From Paramacrobiotus metropolitanus (lineage: Eukaryota; Tardigrada; Eutardigrada; Parachela; Macrobiotidae): 64,000 nt of DNA. The stretch lies in NCBI RefSeq assembly GCF_019649055.1, contig NW_026570236.1:1240001-1304000 (forward strand). The letters are read 5' to 3'. A program made the position numbers and the translations under genes. The notes under the pieces were generated by a model, which did no database searches, was not told where the DNA came from, and saw nothing but the letters and a program-made list of their open reading frames with translations. Numbering within the stretch: position 1 is the first letter of the stretch; each line of letters opens with the position of its first letter. Below are positions 25,447 to 36,049 of the stretch, piece by piece.

Positions 25447-25850
25447 CGTACAGAATTTCTCTCCGCCGTTTAACTTGAAGAATTATTCGTCAGGCGCTGG
25501 AGCGGATACTTCTGAACGTCTAACGAGTCGTTCAGACCTGTGCTTAGATTAGCACACGTCGCACATCTCCAGCCTACTCCACCGTCCGACAATGGGCTCC
25601 GCCAAATCGGCGTATTCGACTGGAGTTAGTATGCCGCGCTCCACCAAACGCTCCAGGTCCTTCTCGACCGCCACTGTGAATGCGAATGGCACTGTACGGG
25701 GTTTGCAGAACACTGGCCGCGCTCCCGTTTTAAATGGAGACGCGCCTTACACCGCATCCTGAGACCCAACTCCTCGCGAAACATTTGTTTCTGGCGGTCG
25801 AGGACTTCCTCTATATTGCTGGCAACGGTATACACTGCACTGGCTTGCAG

Positions 25851-26042
25851 TTAACGGAGGCTCATGTGGCTCAGATCCAAGGCGCGTATCCAGTCACGGC
25901 CAATCACATCGCCACCACGGCCAACCACCACCACAGACAACCGCTTCCTTACGCTGGCGCGTTGCACATCCACCGTGGCAGTCCCAACTACCGTCAGCGC
26001 ACGGCCAGTGAAGCTCCTTAGCAGCTGCGTACACGGCGGCAA
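25851..26042 (-). pseudogene. Gypsy aspartic-protease-region remnant
   Basis: The frame contains VVVGRGGDVIGRDWIRALDL, matching the region just after the retropepsin domain (LLGRDWL-like) in Ty3/Gypsy polyproteins. The catalytic DTG motif is not clear upstream. Confidence 0.6.
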
Positions 26043-26059
26043 TCGCAGCTAACCAATCC

Positions 26060-26877
26060 TCCTCCACGTCTCAGCACTGAGTCTATGGTTACGCCCATTG
26101 CCCAATCCCGTATCGAGCACTGCTGACCCTGGCGTGCCGTTCAACTTAACACTTCGTCTACTAGCACGGTTACTCACACCAGAAGTGGCCTTATTAATTC
26201 AGTAACAAATTTCAAAAAAATAATTTTTTAACAAAACTTTTTGGCTATGGGCATGAAAACGGGTCTAATTTTTGATAGTGTTGTTTTCGACCTTCTCAGT
26301 GCTACCGGAAGTCCAGAATTAAGATGGTGTGAGTCACCACCGTTTTGGGACATGCGCATTCAAAGGGCCACACCGTCCTGCTGCGTGAATGAAAGGTTTC
26401 GAGAAAATCAGGCCTGGTACTAAACAGCATTCGTATGTAACTGGTAAATTTTCAGCGATATATGTTGTGCCGTTACCCAACAAAAAAATGGGAAGCATTG
26501 GGAAGTTTGAGAAGACTGCCCAATGATACCCTTGCTCGACAAAAAGGCATACAAGGAGGACAACTAGAGCAGCCCAGAAGACGCAGCACAGGTGAGCATA
26601 CCGCAAGCCGGTGCTCTCATATACGGTCGATCTGGGTCATCTGGGCTGATGAAAGAGATAGCACTGATCTGTTGTCTCCCTTCCCTTTCATCACAAGTAA
26701 ATCTGGCGCACCTGTCTTACTCTGTTTCTTTTGTTTTCTCACTTCATGGAATTGGTCAAACATCCTTTAAACAAAAGGCACCATTGGGCAGAAAAAGTTA
26801 ATGACCAATCGTGCGCTTCTGGTGGCTTACACCATGAAAGTAGACCTCGTTGCTCAAAACTAACAGTCGACGAAGTG
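26060..26877. other. Unassigned stretch between two Gypsy-type remnants
   Basis: No domain recognised. A minus-strand frame at 26,334-26,606 begins with a hydrophobic leader-like segment, but its continuation carries no signature and there is no matching splice model. Confidence 0.4.
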
Positions 26878-27372
26878 CTAAGCGGTACGCGCATAGACTG
26901 GCTGCCAGCAACATCCACTGGCAACTTCGCTGTCGAACATGTGGCAGTGATGCTGTTTTTCCGGTGGTATCAAGTCTACCCTATATCTGATCGGAACTCC
27001 CATATGTGCATTCGTTGTTTGCACTATGCCCTTTTCAATCATCTTAAGTAATATCCGTTCGGTGGCCGTGTCGACTTCTTTTATCATCCCTTTTCTTTCG
27101 TGCCAAATAGCGTTGATGTACTGGCTGATCCAATGACACGTCGAGCTCAATGGACTTGTCATTCCCGAGATTGCCCTTTCAATGCGCATTACGCTGTCCT
27201 CATTGGGGCTCGTCAACTCTTTATTCACACTCGCCGGTCGAAACAGCTTCGCTTTAAACTCGAAGTTTGGGTGCTTCGGGATAAGTTTTCCCGCATTCCG
27301 AGCGTATTTCAGTACTGATTCGAATTTCGGTCTGGTGAAACTGCGACGCCTTTCCTTCAGATACTTCTTCAA
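26878..27372 (-). pseudogene. Gypsy reverse transcriptase N-terminal (fingers) fragment
   Basis: The 164-codon frame carries KEVDTATERILLKMIEKGIV, the conserved opening of Ty3/Gypsy RT (linker helix, then 'LLEKGII'), followed by a degraded VPIRYRVDL block. The palm domain with its catalytic aspartates does not follow, so the fragment is cut off at its 3' side. Confidence 0.65.
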
Positions 27373-27526
27373 TTCGATCCAAAATTTCGTCGTAACTGAC
27401 GCTGTTCTGACTCGCCAAGGTTTCGTGACTCCATCAAAAGTGTCGATGAGGTCGGCAGCCGTTAAATTATCATCATCCGGGTCATCAAATGTTGCTTCAT
27501 ATCCCGAATAATCAAGTTCGCTATCA

Positions 27527-29404
27527 CTATCCGGTTGAGTGTAGGTGAAATTTGCTGCGCGTTAATTTTGGAACTTTCGCGTCTTTCGCAGCTTTTGACT
27601 CAACTGGTTCACTCTTCGCTTTCCTCTTTCCTTTTTCCAGAGCTTCTGCTAAGCTCTGCTGTGACCTCGGTTCTGTGGTCCTTCCTCTAACCGTTTTCGA
27701 GTCTGTCTGTGACCTTGCGCTGACCGTCGAAGTGCTGGGTAGACTCATTTCGGATGCCGTAGAATCGCGAGACGTCTTCCTCCTCGCTTTCGGCGTAGAT
27801 GCCGAGATGACCTGCGGGGGACTACTTTCTTCTTTGCTATCGTTTTGGCTGAGGATGTCGCCGACTCAATAACAAATTACCTTGGAGTCAGGGGTGACGG
27901 CAACCTTTCGGTTTCAGCAATCTCCACCGGCGGTGCGTCGAAAATTTCAACATCTGGAATCGCGGGTTTACTTTTCTGCTTTTCATCGCCTTTATTTTTC
28001 TTTTCAGTACCTTTTTGCTCTTTTTCACCGCCTTTTTCCTTTTTTCTTTCTTTTCATCACCTTTCGTCTCCTTTTTATCACCTTTCTTCTTCTTCTTTCG
28101 GTTCATGGCCTCTTCCAGCTTGGCCGAATTCTTCGGTTTAACAACCACTTTTTGAGGTGGGAGTTCCTCTTCCTTTTCTAACGTCTCTTCTTCTTCTTCC
28201 ACTGTCTCGTCTTCTTCATATGAACCCCCAGTTGTGTTGCAAGTTCCACAGTTTGGGTCATTACATTGGAGGTGTTCTTGATTCCCTTGAACTATCTCAT
28301 ATACTCGTTGTAGCGACTGTCTGGCGCTTCCAGTTTCTTCAACTGCGGCTGTCGGTGCGCCCTGTGCTTTGTCTGCGGCGGTTTCGGCTTGACTTTCCTG
28401 TGCCGATAGTCCAGCTTGAATCTCCAAGTGTGGCGCTGTTGTGATTTCCCAAAGAGGCGTTAATTTTGCATCGTAAAACACCGTTTTGAATGCTCCATTT
28501 TCCATTCTTTAGGTAAGTCTGAAATGGGCACCGTCTGTTTCCGCTCGGTGTCGCTTAATGCTGATCATCGCATTCGCCAAAACAGTTGGATCATCCCGAT
28601 CGGTTTGCAGTATCATATTGTACATCCTTTCTAGCGCTGTCTGATTTACGGTACGACCGCTTGCTTCTGACACATCCCATGGTGCAAATGGAATCGGGTC
28701 TTCCGTTATTGGATCGACTATGACCTCTGTAATCATTTCCGGTGGTCCCTCTTCTATATCGAGCTTCAGAGTCATATTCCTACAAGTCGCATCCGTATAC
28801 TTGAGGGTTGATTCGTAATCATCGAGCGTTTATTTCTTTTTGTCCGATTGCGGAGCCTTAAGTGGCATTGTTCGGCTGTCAGCAATTTTCCATCAACCGC
28901 GTATGTATATGCCAAGTGGTCGTCATTCGTGCTCATTCTAATACGAATCCACGCATTTTCTTCTGCTGCTGTTTTAGCCACTACATGTTTGATCATCTGG
29001 ATGAGGACTCTCAGATTATGACGTTCCTCTGATGGGATAACCTGTAAAGCTTCCAGTACAGCGTTTTTTGACCTTACTGAAATTTCGTCTTTGATAAATT
29101 TATCTGCCGCGCTTGAGTATGAGTCGATTTCTTTTTTGGTTTTTTTGTCGACTATACAAGCAGTGACCTTTTGTTCGTTATGATCCACTCCAGTATATTT
29201 CACCGTGTAAGATCTGCATTTCGGAAGTCGGAAATGTATAATCTCTTGATTCTTTGATGTGGATGGTACATTCCTTTTACCCAACGGTATCGGTGCTTGA
29301 GGCTCGACCGTCCATTCCTTACTCGCCGTGACCTTTTTGGTCTGGTGACCTTTCTGTTCACCTGCCTTAGGGCTGGTTGTGCAGATGTACCGTGGTGCAC
29401 CCAA
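27527..29404 (-). pseudogene. Retroelement-associated ORFs of unknown function
   Basis: Four minus-strand frames follow one another: 29,404-28,772 (210 codons), 28,775-28,509 (88), 28,505-27,888 (205) and 27,748-27,527 (73). The first pair overlap by 4 bp and the second pair abut. None has a family I recognise. The 205-codon frame includes a small Cys cluster (CNDPNCGTC), an acidic run and then a long Lys-rich tract (KKKKKGDKKE). They sit just upstream of the RT fragment on the same strand and share the AGGTCA word enrichment of the pol region to their right. A gag or pre-pol origin is the likeliest reading. Confidence 0.45.
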
Positions 29405-29896
29405 TTAGGCATATCCTGATAGCTCGTTGAGGCTCCCGGATCCTGATACAGATAGTACGCTTGACCACCGTAGTGAACGAGTTGATCTGTCCCCGGGCCA
29501 TTCTGCGCCGTTCATGCAGATGACGCTGATTCGTCGCCATAGTAAACGTGTAATTCGGGTCACCTTCTATTCTTTTAGGTGTTGACGTTTTTAACGGGTT
29601 TCCGATACTTTCCGATTCAAAGTATATTGGGACTCGGTCGTTCCTACCTGTCCATATACCACGCTTACCTACTATAACAATTAAAACGGTATCGATTAGC
29701 AGGTTTGCGGCGTTTGCAGGTCTGCGTTCAACTTTATTGTAACTGCTGTTTCGAAATCTTTGTCTTCTTTCTTCGGTCTTCTTCTTTTCCTTTACGGTTT
29801 GTCCACACTAAAACCATCTTTTCCATTGATTGCATCCATTTCTGTCTTTTCGTGTTTCGTATCCTTCGGAAGTCGTATTAGTACGAAGTCGCCGAC

Positions 29897-32151
29897 TTAA
29901 AGTTCGGTTCTGATTTCTTTTTGTTGTAAATTTCCGCATGCATTCCTCTCGTTGGCGTCCTTAATGTTGCATTTGGCCACTTCTTCCACAAAGGTAAAAT
30001 TCTTTTTCATGGTCTCCACCCATTCGTCTGGAGTCCCATAATCATCCGGTACATTCGTTTTCGTTGCCACATCTTCGGGCATTGTCATTTCTCTTCCATG
30101 TAACATGTAGTATGCCGAATACTCGGTTGCAGCGTGTACCGCTTTATTCATCGCTGAAATAACGTACGGAAGGTACTTGTTGAACTTTCTTTCATTTCCC
30201 GCCTTCAGGAACTGTGCAAGCAAGGAACAAGGAACAAGGCAAGGAACTGCAGGAGCTGTGTGTGTTCAGGAAAGCCATGTGCAACTGTCTGCATCTGTCG
30301 TTCAACTTGACCTTGACCTTTCGGATCATACGCCGTTTGGAACTTGTTTAATTTTGAACACATTGGTGACCTTTGTAGTACTTTGGTGCAAAGTGCCGTT
30401 CCCGATCCGTGTGTAGGATGTGCGGTGCTCCATGTACCAATATAACATGTTTAACGAACACTTTCGCGAATTCTTTTGCCGTCGCCGTTTACACTGGTAC
30501 CGCAATAACGTATTTCGTCAACTGGTCGATGAAACCGCTGTGTACTTATATCCACGTTTCTTCGTCGATAATAACGGTCTTTTAAGGTCAGCGTAGACTC
30601 GGTAAAACGGGAGTACAACTTTTATTTTTTGCAGTTTCCCAGGTGGGAATTTCCTCGGCGTTTTGCGAAATTGACATCCTTGACAAGCGAGTATATAGTT
30701 CTTCACATTGCTACTCATTCGATCATAATAGTACCGGAATCTTATCGCTGACAATGTCTTTTCAAATCCCAGATGTCCTGCTGCTTTCTCGTTGTGCAAG
30801 GCGTGAATTATCGCCCTTCGCATTGACAACGGTACCATATATGACCTTTCACATTTCCCGTTCTTATCCTTTACTCGGTACAATATGTCATTCCACAACT
30901 GGTAATAAACCTCAAAATTCAATCTTGTTTCAGCATCTGGTAAATGTTCCAATTCATCAGTTATCATTGCCAGATGGGGATCTTTGAGCTCTTTGTACCG
31001 CAGTTGCAGATTCGTATCGTCTTTTTCTCCTTCATCACCTTAAAGGTTAACAATGCTGACTGTCGCTGTACTGAGTTCGCTGTACTGAATCTCTGATGAC
31101 CTTGCATCGCGGTAGATACCTCTTTTCATCTGTTTCGGGAATCGTAACAACTTGATCGGACACTCGTTCAACGCCTGTGCAACTTTGTCCGTTACCACAA
31201 GTCATCTCGATGTTCCGTTGATTCATCAAGTCCGGTGACATTTCCATCTTGAACTTCGGGTTCCGTGCCGAGTCCGGTGACCTTTAAGTCACTCACACTG
31301 GGTAACCAGCTTTTTACACAGTTAACGTTAATCCCGTTCTTAGCCGACTCGTTGGCCGTAGCTGAGTTGACCTGTACGCGTTATTCTCTCTGCTCGACCA
31401 TTTGCAGAAGCAGCTGTCCTGGTTTCTTCGGGTTGAATTCCTTTTTATAATCTTCGAAGTTCGGAATCTCGTCAAACGGTTTTTCATGGCATGTCGGGCC
31501 TTCAACTGGCGCTCTGGATAATGCGTCCGCGTTATCGCAATACTTTCCCAGTTTATATTCGATTTTAAACTGATGACCTTGTAATGCTATCGCCCATCTC
31601 GTTAATCGCGGGTTCCTCTCAACTTTGTTCGTTTCAGACCTCAATAAGTTGGTCAGCGATCCGTTCTTACGGCGAATTTCGAATAATCAATGAACGGCTT
31701 GAATTTTTTGACAGCGAACACTACTGCCAGACATTCCCATTCCATTACACCGTAATTCCTTTCCGCTCCATGTAAGACACGACTCGCGTATTTAATCGGG
31801 TGACCATCTTGTGACAAAACAGCTCCAATTCCTTCTTTGCTCGCGTCGAATTCTATAACAGTCGGTTTTGCCGGATCAAATTTAGCCAATACTTGACCTT
31901 CGCAGTTGCTTCTAACTGTGGAACTCCTTTTCGTGTAATTCTGTCCAGTTCTTTTTTACTTGCTTATCTTGTCTCAGCAGTTCATACAATGGCATGTTTT
32001 CTGTGCATATCCCATTATAAATTTCCGATAGTAATTTGCCAGTCCAAGAAATGACCTTAACTGCCTCTCCGTTTGAGGTCGTTTGAATTTGAATACTGCG
32101 GTGACATTTTCTGGGTCCATTCGGATTCCATCTTCGCTTGAGCTCGTCCAC
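29897..32151 (-). pseudogene. Ty3/Gypsy-like pol: RT thumb, RNase H, integrase
   Basis: From right to left: KRPQTERQLRSFLGLANYYR, the RT thumb/connection block (about 32,100-32,030); PLYELLRQDKQVKKNW; EFDASKEGIGAVLSQ, HPIKYASR and ERNYGVMEWECLAVVFAVK (RNase H, 31,889-31,653); LQGHQFKIEYKLGKYCDNAD (31,600-31,530); ALHNEKAAGHLGFEKTL and CQGCQF (integrase zinc finger, about 30,800-30,690); the YADLKRP start of the core (about 30,580); and an integrase tail (30,223-29,897). Frames are interrupted. The RT palm with its catalytic aspartates is not found to the right, so the polyprotein is incomplete. Confidence 0.82.
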
Positions 32152-32259
32152 TCCGAATCGGAGTCACTGCTGTTATTCTGATGTTCAGTGTTATGACCTT
32201 TGTTAGTTTTTTCAAGTGGACGCTCATCGACTCTTTCGTCTGCTGATGAAAGGTCACTC

Positions 32260-34281
32260 TCATCTTCCGTGAAGTGTTTTTGCTTTCGGAATTTTGAGCA
32301 TAGGCTTTCCCGTTTCCTTTGTCTTCCTTCCGTATTTCGCTGCAATTCTCGGTTGACTGCGTGATACTCGTGTTTTCGTAGATGACCTTTCCACTTGTTC
32401 GGAGTCTGACCTTTCTAATTCATCAATTTCTTCGGGGCTCATTATAGACCTTTTAGTCTTTTCGACCGGTGGCCGTTCCTCACCGTAATCGGATGAACCT
32501 TCGTCGTTTTTTGCTTCTGTTACTGGGTTTTGTAACCCATCTGATATCCTTTGGACTTCTTCTTTTAATTTTTCCACAATTCTCCTCTGTAGGTTAACAT
32601 TTGGCCTATGTTGAAAGCTCATATGGGTCGTTCTTCAGTTTCTTTCAATGTTTCTTCCTTAGCTGTCTTCGCTGTTGTCTCCTTATCGGCCTTGTCCTTT
32701 TATTTGTTCTCGTAGCCTTCAGGTCTCTTAGGGCCAACAAAGACACAATATGCCATCAGTTCTTCAGTTACCCAATCATCACTCGGGATCGTTTCGTACA
32801 CCTATCACAACCGCGTTCTGGATACTCCATTCCGTCTGGGTCTGGTGCAAATGTCACCTTCTTCTTGATCATTTATTCCGGTAACCTTCTTTTTTGAAGT
32901 ACTTGTAGTTCGCGCATTTCCCTTACGTCGAATATGGGAATTTCTACTTCGAACGTTTTCCAATAATTCTCGAACAGGTCCCAATCGTCCTTCTTTAATG
33001 CCTTGTTGAATACGTCGAATGACTCGTGAACCTGTTTACCGAGTCCCGTTGGGAATATAACCGTCCTCCTGACCTTTGTACATGCGGTTGATGCGAAAGT
33101 CCCAAAACAATTCTATTCTGGCGTCGTCCCAAAACTGAATCTCTTCGTTTATTTCCTGTATCTCTCTTTCAAGTTTCCGTTGCGGTAATATTGGTTCGCG
33201 AGGGTCCTGGATTTCATTATCCACACACCGCTGCCAATAGCTAACCATTTTCCTCTTCCGGTTTTAAAGATTTTCACACATGACAACCAGGCCTGGTATC
33301 TGTTCCAGTGATATCGTTCGATGTGTGGTTTCCACATTCCGTTTGTTCGTATAATACTTTTCACTTTTCTCTGAACCTGACTTTTGAGGTCTGCCAGTGC
33401 GGTATCACACTTTGGCCATTCTGAGGGGTCATTTTGAGAGGCATGTCGACAACATTCAGTGCATTCCAATTGCGGCTGCATTCTGCACGGGTCCTCGTAA
33501 TAACCATGCTCACAACTTCCGGCTCGTTCTTCTGGAGTTAGTGTCCTTTGAGTTTTGTGGACTGACCTTTCCGATTGGAATCACGCTTCTCTCGTCCGAG
33601 GATATTTCGAGGGCCTCTGGTTCTGTATCCGCTTGGTGACCTTTTAACTGTACAACCGCTTTGTCGAAAATTTTGCTAGCGAGCGTCTGTTCTGCTTTGG
33701 TTTTTCGTTCTGAAACTTTCCATGACCTTTCATTCATTTTATCTCCAGACTTTAACTGCTTTTATTCCCAGTGCCTCTGGTTCTGGGATAAGCTTCGCCC
33801 ACTCCAAGCCTGGCACAAGTACTTGTTTCGCTGCGATTGTCGCCTCGTTCTGTATGGCAGCTATCTGTTCGAGCGTTGGAGACCTTTTATTTTCCGTTCC
33901 CAGTGCGTCTGGTACTGGGATAATGCCCTTTTCCTGTTCTGTTGATTTAGCTGATGATTGTCCTATTCTGTTCCCTATCTCGTTTTGGATAGTTGCAGTT
34001 CGCTCGAATATCGACGGTTGAGCAGGTGCTGAACCTTCCCTTCTTTGGTTCATGACGTCTTGCATTCCCAGTGCTTCTGGTACTGGGATAGCCTTTTTAT
34101 CCATTTTGACTTTCGGTGTCCCGTTTACAAGTCCGGTGACCTTTCCAGCTTGTACTTTAACAGTTGTTTTCGGTTCATCTTCGACTTCCTCCTCACCATG
34201 ATTATCAATCAGTACGGACTTCTTCGCTACATTCAGTACGAACTTCTTCGCTAAAAAGTCGAATCCCAGTAATACTTGCAC
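32260..34281 (-). pseudogene. Uncharacterised retroelement frames between protease and RT
   Basis: Minus-strand frames at 34,281-33,739 (opening GFDFLAKKFVLN, as in the region after a retropepsin), 33,737-33,510, 33,481-33,149 (Cys-containing CTECCRH), 33,248-33,036 and 32,622-32,260 (charged, Ser/Glu-rich). They overlap or abut and lie where the RT fingers and palm should be, but I recognise no RT blocks. PEALGI/PDALGT-type phrases recur four or five times in 34,110-33,590, suggesting a repeated linker. Confidence 0.45.
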
Positions 34282-34561
34282 ATTTTCGGTTTTTCGGTCG
34301 AACGTAGAAAGAGTGTTGAGTTGTTCGTTTCCTTAAGGTCACTGGTCCCACACAGTGGTGGGTTCCGATGAAACCTGATGTACAACTGATTCCGTTCATC
34401 TTCACTATTTTATCAGGTGGCAGTGGTATCGTTGTGAGGCCGTTCCTCTCACATAACGGTTGACCGATAAACGACGTTTTAGCACCAGTGTCTAACATTG
34501 CAGTGACCTTTATATCTCCGACTTTAACTTCGTGTGTGTACGCCTCAATTCGTTTAGGCAA
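34205..34561 (-). pseudogene. Retropepsin-like aspartic protease
   Basis: VTAMLDTGAKTSFIG is a DTGA-type aspartic protease active site with the usual preceding hydrophobic strand. The later GFDFLAKKFVLN in the next frame matches the flap-distal ILG-type block. A further frame at 35,011-34,571 lies immediately upstream on the same strand and probably belongs to the same polyprotein. The frame changes inside the domain, so this copy is likely inactive. Confidence 0.7.
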
Positions 34562-36049
34562 TCTTCCGTTTTAAATTTTAAGATTTCGGATAGTGCACTT
34601 CACTGGAATTAACGATACAGGTCCCGAATTCATGTCGGGATACACTTGCCCCTTCGCTAAAGTGTTATTCTTCAATATCGAGCTCAAATGATCAATTCTT
34701 TCTGACACGTCAGTTCGGACATGATAGGACTCTTTTGTCGTTTTCTTGTTCGCTACTTTTAACTCCTCACACTCTTGTTTCTTTGCAGCCGTTTTATCCC
34801 CAGTGACCTTTTCAACATTATGCACTTGCTTGTTCGCTAAAGTGCTAGCCACGTGACCTTTGGCCACTTCGGTTATCATCTGATACAGCACTTCCTCCTT
34901 TCGGTCATCGTTCGGTTTTTGTCGCAGCTTCTCGATAACTTCTCGCGTTATTCGCTCAGCCAGTGTCAGTTCTTCTTGTTCACTGTCTCTGTTCTTCTGG
35001 TGACCTTTCATATACGAGCATCTTTTGATCGTTCTCGTTCATCCAGTTAGTGACCTTTTGTGTCACTTCATTATTACTTCGCGTCTGATCAGTTTACGAA
35101 GACATTCCATCAGTTCTGGCTAATGACCTTTCATTCCGTTTTATGACGAATCCACCACTTCGCAACTTTTGTATGGAGACTTTTTCTCCGTAATTCAGCG
35201 GTTTATCTTTCGGCGGTGCATTTCATGGATCTTTCAGGTCAGCGAGCGATGGTTATATTCGGCTGCGTTAAATATTGGGACTGGGTTCAATGACCTCTGA
35301 GCTGGTTTCCCGGTAACCAACTCTTCTAATCTTTTTTTTTCAGCTTGCGTTCAAAGTTGCTGCATGACCCAGTAATCTTCTTTAGACATTCTATTTCTCG
35401 CTTTCTGTCTATTTCTGTCTATTTTCTATTTCTGACATTCTATTTCTTGCTTTCGGAGAGACCAGCATCCACATCCCGTGGTTTCCGTTAGGTCGGTAGG
35501 CCAAATTTTGCCAGAAATCCTTCCGTTGCAGCCTTTCTGCATCATTCTGTGAATCGTCAGAGACTTGTGGTGCCCGTTTGCTATCCTTTTGCTGCGCTGT
35601 TCGCAGTGTCAAGTCCGTTTCTTGACCTTTTGACAGGACACGTACGTCGTGACCTTCAGCGTTTGCACTTGCTCCTTGACCTTACTCTTGCACTTTTCCT
35701 ACGAAAGGTGGTGACCTCTGTCGATTCGGTATGCCGTTTTCTTCTATGTACTATCGGAATCTCGAATGGTGCACTTCTTCATCGCCATCGGAAGTGCTAT
35801 TCTGCAACTTCTTTTGGTTCAGCAGCGCTTGTTAAATTTTTGTATTTCGTTGTGCGCGTCTTTTCGCTAACACTTTTTTGCAGCAAAACGGCAACCTTTC
35901 ATTTTGCTGCTCATTTTGGAATGTCGCGCTACCGTCACGACAATTTCCACTCGCAGTACAATTCCGCAGTGACATTTTGTTCCGTTGCGCGTTTCCACTC
36001 GCAGTTCTATTCTGCGGTGACCTTCCATTCGCTTCCACAGTCCTGATCT

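Larger units (their letters stand above)
23000..26050 (-). mobile_element. Decayed Ty3/Gypsy-type retrotransposon (pol region)
   Basis: Reading along the minus strand, conserved pol blocks appear in canonical order but are split by stops and frameshifts: protease tail (26,042-25,851), reverse transcriptase (25,446-25,102), RNase H (24,896-24,443), integrase zinc finger (24,204-23,992), integrase core (about 23,990-23,700) and a degenerate C-terminal region to about 23,000. The order PR-RT-RH-IN is that of Ty3/Gypsy. I found no flanking LTR pair or gag, so the copy is truncated or too diverged. Confidence 0.85.
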
